From: Chelatococcus sp.
GTDB taxonomy: Bacteria > Pseudomonadota > Alphaproteobacteria > Rhizobiales > Beijerinckiaceae
Direction: 5' to 3'
Assembly: GCA_003248805.1 (NCBI GenBank)
Contig: QFQY01000020.1
Location: 10,936 to 74,935 of the forward strand
Length of the DNA stretch: 64,000 nt
The notes beneath the pieces were generated by a model, which saw only the letters and a list, made by a program, of their open reading frames with translations, was not told the origin of the DNA and did not search any database. The translations under genes were made by a program, and so were the position numbers. Each line of letters opens with the position of its first letter. Within the stretch, counting starts at the first letter, position 1. Positions 1 through 8,457 of this stretch are shown here, piece after piece.

Positions 1-387
1 GGCATCCTGCCGGGCTGGCAATTTCTTCTGCTACCCTTCGTGACGCTGCTCGCCGTCGCTTGCGCGCTCGGGCTTGGACTGGTCGCGGCGGCGCTCAACA
101 CCCGTTTCCGCGATCTTCGGCAGCTTATTCCGATCGTCCTTCAGGTCGGCGTCTTCATCTGCCCGGTGGCGTACCTGACCAGCCTCGTGTCGCCGAAGTG
201 GCAGATTATCTACGCACTCAATCCCATGGTCGGGATCATTGATGCGTTTCGCTGGTGCATCCTCGGCCAGACCGACATCATCTATCCGCCTAGCATTCTG
301 GTCTCGATCGTCTTCGCAGCGGCGGCGCTTTTCGCGGGTATCAAGGTCTTCCGTCGCATGGAAGACGCGTTTCCGGACATGATGTGA
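1..387 (+). CDS. Polysaccharide/O-antigen ABC exporter permease (Wzm-like), 5' truncated by window edge
   Basis: The frame is open from base 1 and ends at a TGA at 387, so only the last ~128 residues are present. The visible part is hydrophobic: a membrane segment at the start, a short cytoplasmic patch containing NTRFRDLRQ, then further segments with the P-V-A-Y-L and NPMVGIIDAFRW patterns typical of ABC-2 permeases of the Wzm/TagG family. These move undecaprenyl-linked glycans across the inner membrane together with a Wzt ATPase. The gene lies 4 bp upstream of such an ATPase, which fixes the assignment. The true start is outside the window; the internal ATG at 40 is not a credible start because the coding frame continues upstream. 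Confidence 0.85.
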   Translation, partial: GILPGWQFLLLPFVTLLAVACALGLGLVAAALNTRFRDLRQLIPIVLQVGVFICPVAYLTSLVSPKWQIIYALNPMVGIIDAFRWCILGQTDIIYPPSILVSIVFAAAALFAGIKVFRRMEDAFPDMM

Positions 388-391
388 CGCC

Positions 392-1786
392 ATGGAGTAC
401 GCACTGCGGGTCGAGGGCCTCGGCAAGCTCTACGCTATCAATCGGGGCGGCTCGCCGGCCGCCGGCTCCATCCGGGAACAGCTCGGACGTTCGATCGATC
501 GCCTGTTCGGCCGCGAGCACGACAGCGCGATGGCCTTGGCCGAAGCAGAGGCCGCCGCGACGCGGCAGAAGGAATTCTGGGCGCTCAAGGGGGTCAGCTT
601 CGACGTCCAGGCCGGCGAGCGCATCGGAATCATCGGAGCCAACGGCGCCGGAAAATCGACCCTGCTCAAGATTCTGAGCCGTGTCACCTCCCCCACGGAA
701 GGGCGCGTCGAGATCCGCGGCAAGGTGGCCAGCCTGCTCGAAGTCGGAACCGGCTTTCATCCCGAGTTGACAGGGCGGGAAAACATCTTTCTCAACGGCG
801 CCATCCTGGGCATGCCGAGGACGGAGATCCGCAAGAAGTTCGACCAGATCGTCGATTTCTCTGGAGTCGAGAAGTTCATCGACACGCCGGTGAAGCACTA
901 TTCGAGCGGCATGTATGTCCGCCTTGCCTTCTCGGTCTCGGCCTGGCTCGATCCCGACATCCTGATCCTCGACGAGGTCCTGGCTGTCGGCGACCAGAGC
1001 TTCCAGAAGAAGTGCGAGATCCGGATGCGGGAGTTGACCCGGGAAGGCCGAACCGTCCTTTTTGTCAGCCATTCAATGTCGACGATAAACCAGATGTGCC
1101 AGAAGGCGCTTTATCTGGAGCATGGCCAGGTCATGTCCTACGGTCCGGTGGTCGACATGACCCGCGAGTACAACCGAGACGTCATTGAACAGATCGAGAC
1201 CGCGCAGATCGAGGCCTTAGGTGCGGAATGGCGCTGGCACCGCGCGCGTTTCGAGCTGCCGGACAAGAGGATAGAGGTCCTGACCGATCATCCTGGCGCC
1301 GTGGAGTGCCTGGGTGGTGTAGCGACCTCCCCCAGCGGGGAGGTCACCGAGATCATCCCGATCAACCGGCCGACTCAATTCACGGTGCGGTACCGCGTCA
1401 CGCGCGACCTGAAGAGGCCGCTCGTGCCGACGTTCAACTTTTATGACGAAGTCGGAGCAATACTGTTCGCCGCTCTGCCGGAGAAACCGATGCCGGGCGC
1501 TGCGGGAGATTATGCCGTGACCTGCGAGCTGCCTGCGTTCCTCCTCAACAGTGGACGCTTCACGATCAATGCCAATCTCAGTGATTTCCACGAGGAGCGG
1601 ACCACCTACTTCGGCGTCGTATCGGCGTTTCGCATCGAGATCGAGGAAGCTTCGGACGACGTTGATCCGAGACGCCACGGATTCCGGGCGCCGTTGCCTG
1701 GCAATTTTCGCCTGAGGCTACGCATCGCGCCTGTGGAAGGATCGCAAGCAGTATCAGACACTGGCCTCCGGGCTGAGCAGGGCTAA
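392..1786 (+). CDS. Polysaccharide ABC exporter ATPase with C-terminal glycan-binding domain (Wzt-like)
   Basis: The protein has 464 residues. An N-terminal ABC domain carries Walker A GANGAGKST (residues 82-90), a signature at about 171-174 (SSGM, the form usual in Wzt/TagH proteins) and Walker B ILILDE (190-195). An insertion of ~40 residues before Walker A and a separate C-terminal beta-rich domain (about residues 270-430) match the long Wzt type, in which the extra domain recognises the finished glycan terminus. It follows the permease by 4 bp, so the two form the exporter. The substrate is presumably the glycan made by the downstream glycosyltransferase and nucleotide-sugar genes; that part is inferred from position. 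Confidence 0.9.
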   Translation: MEYALRVEGLGKLYAINRGGSPAAGSIREQLGRSIDRLFGREHDSAMALAEAEAAATRQKEFWALKGVSFDVQAGERIGIIGANGAGKSTLLKILSRVTSPTEGRVEIRGKVASLLEVGTGFHPELTGRENIFLNGAILGMPRTEIRKKFDQIVDFSGVEKFIDTPVKHYSSGMYVRLAFSVSAWLDPDILILDEVLAVGDQSFQKKCEIRMRELTREGRTVLFVSHSMSTINQMCQKALYLEHGQVMSYGPVVDMTREYNRDVIEQIETAQIEALGAEWRWHRARFELPDKRIEVLTDHPGAVECLGGVATSPSGEVTEIIPINRPTQFTVRYRVTRDLKRPLVPTFNFYDEVGAILFAALPEKPMPGAAGDYAVTCELPAFLLNSGRFTINANLSDFHEERTTYFGVVSAFRIEIEEASDDVDPRRHGFRAPLPGNFRLRLRIAPVEGSQAVSDTGLRAEQG

Positions 1787-1849
1787 GCCCGCACAGCTCC
1801 TTGGGTCGAGACGGATCAGCTCCTGCTGCGCAAGCGATCGATCAACTGA

Positions 1850-2722
1850 TCAAGATGGTTGCCGGTCTGCTCGCCTTTGCGCAATGAAGCTCTGCAACTC
1901 TTCGAAATACGCCGCATCCTGGGCAATCGGAATGCGACGCAGCGAGGGCGGCAGGATCTGCAGTTCCTCAGGGCCGTAGTCGATGCCGTGCCAAATCAAT
2001 TGGCGGTTGCCGGCCACGAGAAGCGTACCGTCGAAGCCGTGGAAAATGGCAGCCTCGTATTCGGGGTTCTTCACCTGCGCCGGTGTGTAGGTCGCAATGC
2101 CAAACTCATCGACCAGGCTCTTCTGCAGAAAGAAGGCGTTCCAATCGGTCGCAGCGACGAGATCGTATCCCTTTTCCTTCGCGAGTTCGGTCAAAGCGGC
2201 CAGGGAGGCACCGCGGTTGATGGATGGGTCGTCCTCCTGGACATAAACGACGTGAGCAGGAATGGAGGGGTTGAACTCGACGACGACGAGCTTCGCCGCG
2301 TGACGGACCATCCCGTTCCACACGTGATAGTCGTTACCGTCGATGTCGATCGACAGGACAGCGATTTCGGCCGGTGCCTTCGCGATATCAAGCAGGTTGT
2401 CCAGGCAGTTTTCGCCGAACCCCTCGACGAAGGCATTGAGCTTGTAGATCCTGTCGTTGTCGGCGTAGTTCCTGAGGAGGTCTTGAAAGCGCTCCGTACT
2501 GCCCTCGATGAAGCAACCGGACCAACCTTCATCGGCAAGTCGTGCGGAATTGGAAAGGTGCCGCCCGTCCCACGCGCCGAATTCAACGAAGTACCCGGAC
2601 CGGCATTGGACCGCCTCCAGGAGATGCTCGATGATTCCGTCCTCTCCCGACTGGGAATGCACATCCTTGCGCCAAGCCTGATACGGTAAATTCGGCCTGC
2701 CGCCGACGGTTCTCAGGATCAT
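1850..2722 (-). CDS. FkbM-like SAM-dependent methyltransferase family protein
   Basis: The protein has 290 residues. It has a Rossmann-type motif I, VEFGAWDG (46-53), after an S-Q-x-G-E-D-G-I stretch, and LSIDIDGND (124-132), a pattern common in FkbM-like proteins of polysaccharide clusters. No signal peptide or membrane segment is visible. Members are usually annotated as methyltransferases that may modify sugars, but the family is functionally mixed and a non-methyltransferase role is possible. The gene is transcribed against its neighbours, convergent with the exporter ATPase (63 bp apart) and divergent from the fucosyltransferase-like gene. The start at 2722 is the first ATG in frame; its ribosome binding site is weak. 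Confidence 0.6.
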   Translation of the reverse strand: MILRTVGGRPNLPYQAWRKDVHSQSGEDGIIEHLLEAVQCRSGYFVEFGAWDGRHLSNSARLADEGWSGCFIEGSTERFQDLLRNYADNDRIYKLNAFVEGFGENCLDNLLDIAKAPAEIAVLSIDIDGNDYHVWNGMVRHAAKLVVVEFNPSIPAHVVYVQEDDPSINRGASLAALTELAKEKGYDLVAATDWNAFFLQKSLVDEFGIATYTPAQVKNPEYEAAIFHGFDGTLLVAGNRQLIWHGIDYGPEELQILPPSLRRIPIAQDAAYFEELQSFIAQRRADRQPS

Positions 2723-2903
2723 TTTGGAGCGACTTTCCCTTGTCCAAAAGCGCCGGACGTTGCTGATCTAGAGGCGGCGAGAGCGCTTGACAAGGCAAGC
2801 CCCCACCGGCGCCGAGTGCTCGTCTCGTCCGGCCGGCCGGCCTAAAGTGGTTGAGATACTGCTGCGCATCGGTTTATTGAGCCTTTGGCTCAGGAGCATT
2901 CGA

Positions 2904-3779
2904 GTGTCCACAGTCACTGTTCGCCTGATCGGCGGGCTGGGCAACCAGCTGTTTCAGTACGCGGCGGCACGTGCATTGGCGAAACGCCATGGCGCGGAGG
3001 TGAAGCTCGACCTGTCCGGTTTCGAGAGCTACGGCCTGAGGCGCTACGAACTCGGCGCCTATCCGATCGCGGCGACTGTGGCGACGGCCGACGAGCTGGC
3101 AAGGATCGGCGCCCCGCCGCAGAGGTCCGGCTTCCTCGGACGCCTGGCCGGGCGTCTGATGCCCCGGCCCGCGCACCATTATCGGGAGCCTCATTACCGC
3201 TACGATCCGCAGCTGGCCCGGCAGCCCTTGCCCATTTTCATGGACGGCTACTGGCAGAGCGAACTCTACTTTGCCGACGCCGCCGACGTCCTGAGGCTGG
3301 AGCTGACTCCGAAGGAACCGCTTGAGCCCGCCAATGCGGACGTCGCGGACAAAATCCGTCAGACGAAAGCCGTCTCGGTGCATGTTCGGCGCGGTGACTA
3401 CGTCAGCAACGCTCACACCAACACCTATCACGGAGTGTGCTCGCTCGACTACTATCGTGCCGCCATCGCGCATATCCAGGCCAACGTCACGGACGCCCAT
3501 CTCTTCATATTCTCGGATGATCATGACTGGACCCGCGACAACCTGAAATTCGACCTGCCGACGACCTACGTTACGGCCAATTCGGCCGACAGGGGCTTTC
3601 GCGACATGCAGCTGATGTCGCTCTGCAAGAATCACGTGATCGCCAACTCCTCCTTCAGCTGGTGGGGAGCCTGGCTCAATCCATCCCCCAGCAAGATCGT
3701 CGTCGCGCCCGCGCGCTGGTTCGCCGCCGGCGACAACGACACGCGGGACCTGCTGCCCGAAGGCTGGGTGCGACTGTGA
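2904..3779 (+). CDS. Alpha-1,2-fucosyltransferase-like glycosyltransferase (GT11)
   Basis: From the GTG at 2904 the protein has 291 residues, the normal length for bacterial GT11 enzymes. It starts with the family signature GGLGNQLFQYA a few residues in, has the nucleotide-sugar binding motif HVRRGDY (160-166) and the conserved SSFSWWGAWLN near residues 249-259. These enzymes transfer L-fucose (or a related 6-deoxyhexose) from GDP-sugar in alpha-1,2 linkage. I chose GTG 2904 because an AGGAG lies 7 bases upstream and homology begins immediately; the open frame extends back to 2787 with no family-like sequence. The stop overlaps the GTG of the next gene. No GDP-fucose synthesis genes are in the window. 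Confidence 0.88.
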   Translation: MSTVTVRLIGGLGNQLFQYAAARALAKRHGAEVKLDLSGFESYGLRRYELGAYPIAATVATADELARIGAPPQRSGFLGRLAGRLMPRPAHHYREPHYRYDPQLARQPLPIFMDGYWQSELYFADAADVLRLELTPKEPLEPANADVADKIRQTKAVSVHVRRGDYVSNAHTNTYHGVCSLDYYRAAIAHIQANVTDAHLFIFSDDHDWTRDNLKFDLPTTYVTANSADRGFRDMQLMSLCKNHVIANSSFSWWGAWLNPSPSKIVVAPARWFAAGDNDTRDLLPEGWVRL

Positions 3780-4807
3780 ACAGCCCCACCGTCAGCGTCA
3801 TCATGTCGGTATACAACGGGGCCGAGCTGGCGCCAGCCGCGATCAGGTGCATTCTCGATCAGAGCTTCACCGATTTCGAGATCATTGCGATCGACAACGG
3901 CTCGTTCAAGGACGACACACGCACCGTGCTGAACCAGCTTGCCGCCGAAACCGGCGACAAGCGGCTGCGGGTCGTGGAGCTCGATCAGAACATTGGGCTG
4001 GCCGGCGCGCTGAATCACGGCATCGGGCTGGCGCGCGGACGGTACGTCGCCCGCCAGGACCACGACGACATCTCCGCCCTGGACCGGCTCGAGAAGCAGG
4101 TCCGTTTCCTCGACGAGCATCCGCGCTGCGGGCTTCTGGGGACGCGCGCGGAAATCTGGGTGAACCATCAACCGACCGGTCGCTATCATGACCACGCGAC
4201 CGACAACGGCACACTGCAGGTCGACCTGCTGGCGAACAACCCTTTCGTCCATTCCTCCGTCATGATGCGCCGGACAGCGCTCGACGAGGTCGGCCTCTAT
4301 ACGACGGACCCGCGCCGTCAGCCGCCTGAAGACTTCGAACTCTGGTCTCGTATCGCGCGGCGCCATGAGATCGCCAATCTTCCGGAGCGCCTGACGATTT
4401 ATCGCGAGATGCCGGCGAGCATGTCGCGGGATGGCGCAAACCCGTTCCTTGAAAAGCTGGTGCTGCTCTGCGCCGAGAATATCGCGTGGTGGAATGGGCT
4501 GAGGGAGCCTGACGAGGCCTGCCGCGACGCCGCTGCGCTGCTTCACGTCGCTTACGCGCAAGTGTCGATAACAGCCGATATCGAAGCCATTTGCGCGCGC
4601 ATGGACGGCGCCTGCGCTGCCATCGCCGCCAAATTCGAAGAGGGAGGGGTCGGCGCGCGCCAGGAGCAGATGCGTGCCAACCTGCGCCACCACTTCATGC
4701 ATGCCCGCAAGCTGCCGGGCTGGACAAAGCCGCTGATATCTCTTGGACGCAACCTGCCCGTACCCGCTGCCCTCAAGGGCTGGGCAAAAGCCCGCCTCTC
4801 ACGATAA
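3776..4807 (+). CDS. Glycosyltransferase family 2
   Basis: From the GTG at 3776 (overlapping the upstream TGA, a GTGA junction that implies translational coupling) the protein has 343 residues. The N-terminus is a classical GT-A fold start, SVIMSVYNGA, followed by a D-N-G-S turn, and the metal-binding DxD region appears as RQDHDD near residue 100. A later PPEDFELW matches the E-D catalytic-base motif of many GT2 enzymes. No membrane segments are seen, so it is likely a cytoplasmic enzyme acting on a lipid-linked intermediate. Donor and acceptor cannot be told from sequence. The frame is also open upstream into the fucosyltransferase gene, but homology begins at the GTG. Confidence 0.9.
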   Translation: MNSPTVSVIMSVYNGAELAPAAIRCILDQSFTDFEIIAIDNGSFKDDTRTVLNQLAAETGDKRLRVVELDQNIGLAGALNHGIGLARGRYVARQDHDDISALDRLEKQVRFLDEHPRCGLLGTRAEIWVNHQPTGRYHDHATDNGTLQVDLLANNPFVHSSVMMRRTALDEVGLYTTDPRRQPPEDFELWSRIARRHEIANLPERLTIYREMPASMSRDGANPFLEKLVLLCAENIAWWNGLREPDEACRDAAALLHVAYAQVSITADIEAICARMDGACAAIAAKFEEGGVGARQEQMRANLRHHFMHARKLPGWTKPLISLGRNLPVPAALKGWAKARLSR

Positions 4808-4827
4808 TTCCGAAAACCGAGTTTCCG

Positions 4828-6300
4828 ATGCGCCTCTTGTTGGCCTGTGAGTTCTACCACCCGAGCCGCGGGGGCGTGCAGGAGGTGATGCGTCAGCTCG
4901 CCGAGCGCTTCGTGGCGGCGGGACATGACGTGACCGTCTGTACGTCACGTCTGCTCGAACGCGATTTCACATTGCACAACGGGGTGAAGATCGAGGAATT
5001 CGACATCGCCGGAAACCGCGTCAACGGCATGAGAGGCGAGACCGAGCGCTACGTACACTATCTGAAAGCCTTCGACGGCGACGCGATCCTCATCAAGGCG
5101 GCGCAGCAATGGACCTTCGACGCGGCATGGCCCGCCCTTGACGAGATCAAGGCACGCAAGGTCTTCATCCCGTGCGGTTTCTCAGGCCTCTACGAGCCCT
5201 CCTACAAGACCTATTTCGAGGATCTGCCGGCGGTTCTCGCCAAATTCGACCGCCTGATCTTCTATGCCGAACGCTACCGCGACGTGGACTTCGCGCGCGC
5301 GCATGGGTTGGACCGGCTCTCCTTCCTGCCGAATGGAGCGAGCGACACTGAGTTCGCCACGCCGCCCGAAGCCGGCATCCGTGCCCGCCTCGGCATCCCG
5401 GACGACGCGCTCGTCGTCGTGACCGTCGGCACGCCAATCAACGCGAAGGGTCACAAGGAGCTGACGCAAGCCTTTGCTCGCCTCGATGCCAAGGGCCGAA
5501 CCCTCGCGCTGATCCTCAACGGCCAGTGGCCCCTACCGCCTCCACCGCCCTTAGAAGAGGGCGGCGACGGCGGGCTTCCGAATGTTATCGCGCCAGCCGG
5601 CGGCATCACCGGGATTGTCTCCCGCGCCACGCGCCTGCTACAGAAGTACGGCCTCAGAGCCTTCGCGTCGCGCGCGGGGGAGTGGGTTTTCTATCGCACG
5701 CTTTGGGTGCTGCGCTGGGCTGCGAGGCCCTTCCTGCGTCTCGCCCGCCGACTGAACCAATCGATCCGCGCAATCGTCGCGCCCGACAGGCCGCTACCGC
5801 CGCCACCAAAGTCGATCGACGATCTCATCGCCGAGGTCGAGGCGCAGTCGGGCAAGCTCGTCGTCAAGACCAATTTGCCCAGGCCAGACCTGATCGAGGT
5901 CTTCTTTGCGGCGGACCTCTTCGTCTTCGCCTCGAACATCGAATACTCGCCGCTCGTGCTGTTCGAGGCGGGCGCGGCCGGCCTGCCTTACCTGACCGTT
6001 CCCGTCGGTAATGCCGACGAGATTGTTCGCTGGACCGGCGGCGGCGAATTGTGCCCCGCCAGCAAGGACGAACGCGGCTATACGCGCGTCGACCCCGCCG
6101 TGCTGGCTGAGCATATCCAATCCCTCCTCGATGCGCCGGAGCGACGTCGGAAACTCGGCGAGGCAGGGCGAGCTTCGTGGCGCAGCACCTATAACTGGGC
6201 GGCGATCGCTCCGCGATACGAAGCGATCCTGCAAGGTGATGAAGGGCAGGGCGTGGAAGGCCTCAACGGCCGCTCCAATCCCGCGAAAGGTGTTCCGTGA
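4828..6300 (+). CDS. Glycosyltransferase family 4 (group 1) with an in-frame palindromic insert
   Basis: From ATG 4828 the protein has 490 residues. It starts with MRLLLACEFYHPSRGGVQ, the typical GT4 N-terminus, and keeps the E-x7-E donor-binding motif within EYSPLVLFEAGAAGLP near residue 375. It is longer than the usual 370-400 residues. The extra length lies in the middle and includes a proline/glycine stretch (about residues 236-250) encoded by an almost perfect 38-bp palindrome, followed by a basic hydrophobic stretch that may associate with the membrane. Its stop overlaps the ATG of the next gene. The upstream in-frame extension to 4591 overlaps the GT2 gene and is not needed. Confidence 0.85.
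   Translation: MRLLLACEFYHPSRGGVQEVMRQLAERFVAAGHDVTVCTSRLLERDFTLHNGVKIEEFDIAGNRVNGMRGETERYVHYLKAFDGDAILIKAAQQWTFDAAWPALDEIKARKVFIPCGFSGLYEPSYKTYFEDLPAVLAKFDRLIFYAERYRDVDFARAHGLDRLSFLPNGASDTEFATPPEAGIRARLGIPDDALVVVTVGTPINAKGHKELTQAFARLDAKGRTLALILNGQWPLPPPPPLEEGGDGGLPNVIAPAGGITGIVSRATRLLQKYGLRAFASRAGEWVFYRTLWVLRWAARPFLRLARRLNQSIRAIVAPDRPLPPPPKSIDDLIAEVEAQSGKLVVKTNLPRPDLIEVFFAADLFVFASNIEYSPLVLFEAGAAGLPYLTVPVGNADEIVRWTGGGELCPASKDERGYTRVDPAVLAEHIQSLLDAPERRRKLGEAGRASWRSTYNWAAIAPRYEAILQGDEGQGVEGLNGRSNPAKGVP
5536..5573. repeat. Imperfect palindrome inside the GT4 gene
   Basis: Two 16-base arms (5536-5551 and 5558-5573) pair at 14 of 16 positions around a 6-base loop. The element is in frame and encodes a P-L-P-P-P-P-P-L-E-E-G-G-D-G-G peptide unlike the rest of the enzyme. 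It looks like a REP-type intergenic element that landed in a tolerant loop. Confidence 0.6.
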
Positions 6301-7310
6301 TGTCTCCTGCCCCGCCTAGTCTGCCAGATCCCTCACCGCGTGGGCCGCTGCTGACAGCCCTGAGCCATGTGAAAAAAGCCATTCTCGGCCGCGTCTTGCA
6401 GGCCCTCGGGGAGCCTCGGGATTCCGACATCGCCATCGCCGAGCGCCGCTTTCTGCACCAATGCGTCGCCAACAGAGAGTTGGTCACCGAAGCATTGCGC
6501 CTCTCGGACTATGTCGACACGACATTGACCGAGCGATACTGGCTGGAGGACGCGCTCCGCGAAAAGGACTTTGTCACGCGCATGCTCGACCAGCGCCGCG
6601 GCGAAGAGCATGCCGAGGACCAGTTCGCCGGCGAACTGGCCGAGTTCCGAGCCAAGAACGCAGCGTCGGGAGCGCGCCTTCCGCTCAGGGACGAGGACTT
6701 GCTGCCGCAGCTCGGCGACCGAACGGACAATACCCCCTTCGACCGGCACTATCTCTACCATCCGGCCTGGGCGGCACGGATTCTCGAGCGGACGAGACCG
6801 AAGGAACATGTCGACGTCGGTTCCATCCTGCAGTTCGGGACGATGGTTTCAGCCTTCGTACCCACGAGGTTCTTCGACTTCCGCCCCGCTCCGCTGGAGT
6901 TGAGTGGGCTTTCGTCCGGTGCGGCCGACCTGACAGCCCTCCCGTTCCCTGACGGGTCGATCTCCTCTCTGTCCTGCATGCATGTGCTGGAGCATATCGG
7001 CCTCGGCCGTTACGGCGACCCCATCGACCCCGAAGGCGACCTCAAGGCCATTCGTGAACTCGTGCGCGTGCTTGCGCCGGGCGGCGATCTTCTCGTAGTG
7101 ACCCCCGTCGGTCGCAAGCGTATCCAGTTCAACGCGCACCGCATTTATGACCATGAGGAGTTCGCGTCCTATTTCGCGCCGCTCGAACTGGTCGAGTTCG
7201 CGCTGATCGAGGAATTGGGCGAGCGTGGCCCGATCGTGAACCCATCGGCGGAACTGGTGCGCGCCCAATCCTATGGCTGCGGTTGCTTCTGGCTGAAGCG
7301 GAAGGCATGA
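6300..7310 (+). CDS. DUF268 family protein, methyltransferase-like
   Basis: The protein has about 336 residues from the ATG at 6300, whose A is the last base of the previous stop. The C-terminal 190 residues resemble the DUF268 family: DVGS.LQFGTMVSAF, then FDFRP, LPF.DGSISSLSCMHVLEH, GRYGDPIDPEGD, and RVLAPGGDLLVVTPVG. The order (glycine-rich start, acidic residue, LPF, HVLEHIGLGRYGD) is that of a class I SAM methyltransferase core with degenerate SAM motif I. The N-terminal ~140 residues are helical and charged and I do not recognise them. In this cluster it may methylate or otherwise finish a sugar; activity is not proven by the sequence. Confidence 0.7.
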   Translation: MSPAPPSLPDPSPRGPLLTALSHVKKAILGRVLQALGEPRDSDIAIAERRFLHQCVANRELVTEALRLSDYVDTTLTERYWLEDALREKDFVTRMLDQRRGEEHAEDQFAGELAEFRAKNAASGARLPLRDEDLLPQLGDRTDNTPFDRHYLYHPAWAARILERTRPKEHVDVGSILQFGTMVSAFVPTRFFDFRPAPLELSGLSSGAADLTALPFPDGSISSLSCMHVLEHIGLGRYGDPIDPEGDLKAIRELVRVLAPGGDLLVVTPVGRKRIQFNAHRIYDHEEFASYFAPLELVEFALIEELGERGPIVNPSAELVRAQSYGCGCFWLKRKA

Positions 7311-7365
7311 CAGCGCCCGCTCGCCGCAGTCTCCAGACATCCGACAACAAACGAAAGCCCGCTTC

Positions 7366-8457
7366 ATGACAGCCAGCCCTCAGCCGCTGTTCCCTTTCGA
7401 AAAGACGCTTGCCGGGCGGAGGCTGCTGATCACGGGCCATACCGGATTCACGGGCGGCTGGCTCTCTCTCTGGCTCAAGCTGATCGGCGCCGAAGTCGCG
7501 GGCTTGGCGCTCGCTCCCAATACCTCGCCCAACCTGTTCTCCGCGGCCTCCGTGGCCGACGGGCTCGACTCGATGATCGGCGACATCCGGGATGCCGCAA
7601 CGGTAAAGGAAGCCGTGGCAAGGGCTGCGCCCGAGGTGATCTTCCATCTGGCCGCGCAACCGCTTGTGTCGCGCGCGTTCGAGGACCCTCTGGAGAGCTT
7701 TGCGACAAATGTGCTCGGCACCGTGCACGTGCTGGAAGCCGCTCGAAACACACCAGGGGTCAAGGCCGTCGTCTGCATCACCACGGACAAGGTCTATGCC
7801 GACCAGGCTTGGCCATGGGGTTATCGAGAAATCGACGCCCTAGGCGGGAAGGATCCCTACAGCGCCTCGAAGGCTTGCACCGAGCTGGTGGCGGCCTCCT
7901 ATCGCGCGACGCTGGCGGCGCGTGGCAACGGCGTCAGGATCGCGACGGCGCGTGGCGGAAACATCATCGGCGGGGGCGATTGGTCGGATAACCGGATCGT
8001 GCCCGACTTCGTGCGCGCCGTGACGTCCGGGAACGGCCTGACCATTCGCAATCCCGAAGCCGTGCGGCCGTGGCAACATGTGCTGGCGCTCGTTCACGGC
8101 TATATGGTCCTGGCGCACAACCTCATGACCGTGCCCGAGACCGATGCGAGCTGGAACTTCGGTCCCAGGACCGATGAAATGAAGCCGGTCTCTGCGTTGC
8201 TGGAGGCTCTTCAGGCCAACTGGACGCAGATCCCGATCGACGTCACACCGGGCGCCTTCCCGGAAACCCATTTCCTGCATCTCGACAGCACCAAGGCCCG
8301 CCGCTCCCTTGGATGGCGCCCCCCCATCGACTTTGCCGGAACGGTGGCGCTGACGACCGACTGGTACCGCAGACAGGCGCAGGACCCTGGCGCGACGCGC
8401 GCGATCACGCTCGAGCAGATCGCAGGCTATCGGGCGGGCATCGACGGGCAGGCATGA
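7366..8457 (+). CDS. rfbG: CDP-glucose 4,6-dehydratase
   Basis: The protein has 363 residues, the usual length. It is an extended short-chain dehydrogenase: NAD-binding GHTGFTGG (24-31), the active-site threonine region ITTDKVY, and the Y-x3-K catalytic pair in DPYSASKAC. The FTGGWLSLWL sequence after the glycine motif separates the CDP-glucose enzymes from RmlB. It converts CDP-D-glucose to CDP-4-keto-6-deoxyglucose. The gene that makes its substrate (rfbF, 9429-10199) is two genes downstream, which supports the call. Its stop overlaps the start of the next gene (ATGATGA junction). Confidence 0.93.
   Translation: MTASPQPLFPFEKTLAGRRLLITGHTGFTGGWLSLWLKLIGAEVAGLALAPNTSPNLFSAASVADGLDSMIGDIRDAATVKEAVARAAPEVIFHLAAQPLVSRAFEDPLESFATNVLGTVHVLEAARNTPGVKAVVCITTDKVYADQAWPWGYREIDALGGKDPYSASKACTELVAASYRATLAARGNGVRIATARGGNIIGGGDWSDNRIVPDFVRAVTSGNGLTIRNPEAVRPWQHVLALVHGYMVLAHNLMTVPETDASWNFGPRTDEMKPVSALLEALQANWTQIPIDVTPGAFPETHFLHLDSTKARRSLGWRPPIDFAGTVALTTDWYRRQAQDPGATRAITLEQIAGYRAGIDGQA

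Noticed and set aside
2787..2903. Longer N-terminus of the GT11 enzyme from TTG 2787
   Set aside because: The family signature begins directly after GTG 2904, which has a good AGGAG; the extension has no resemblance to GT11.
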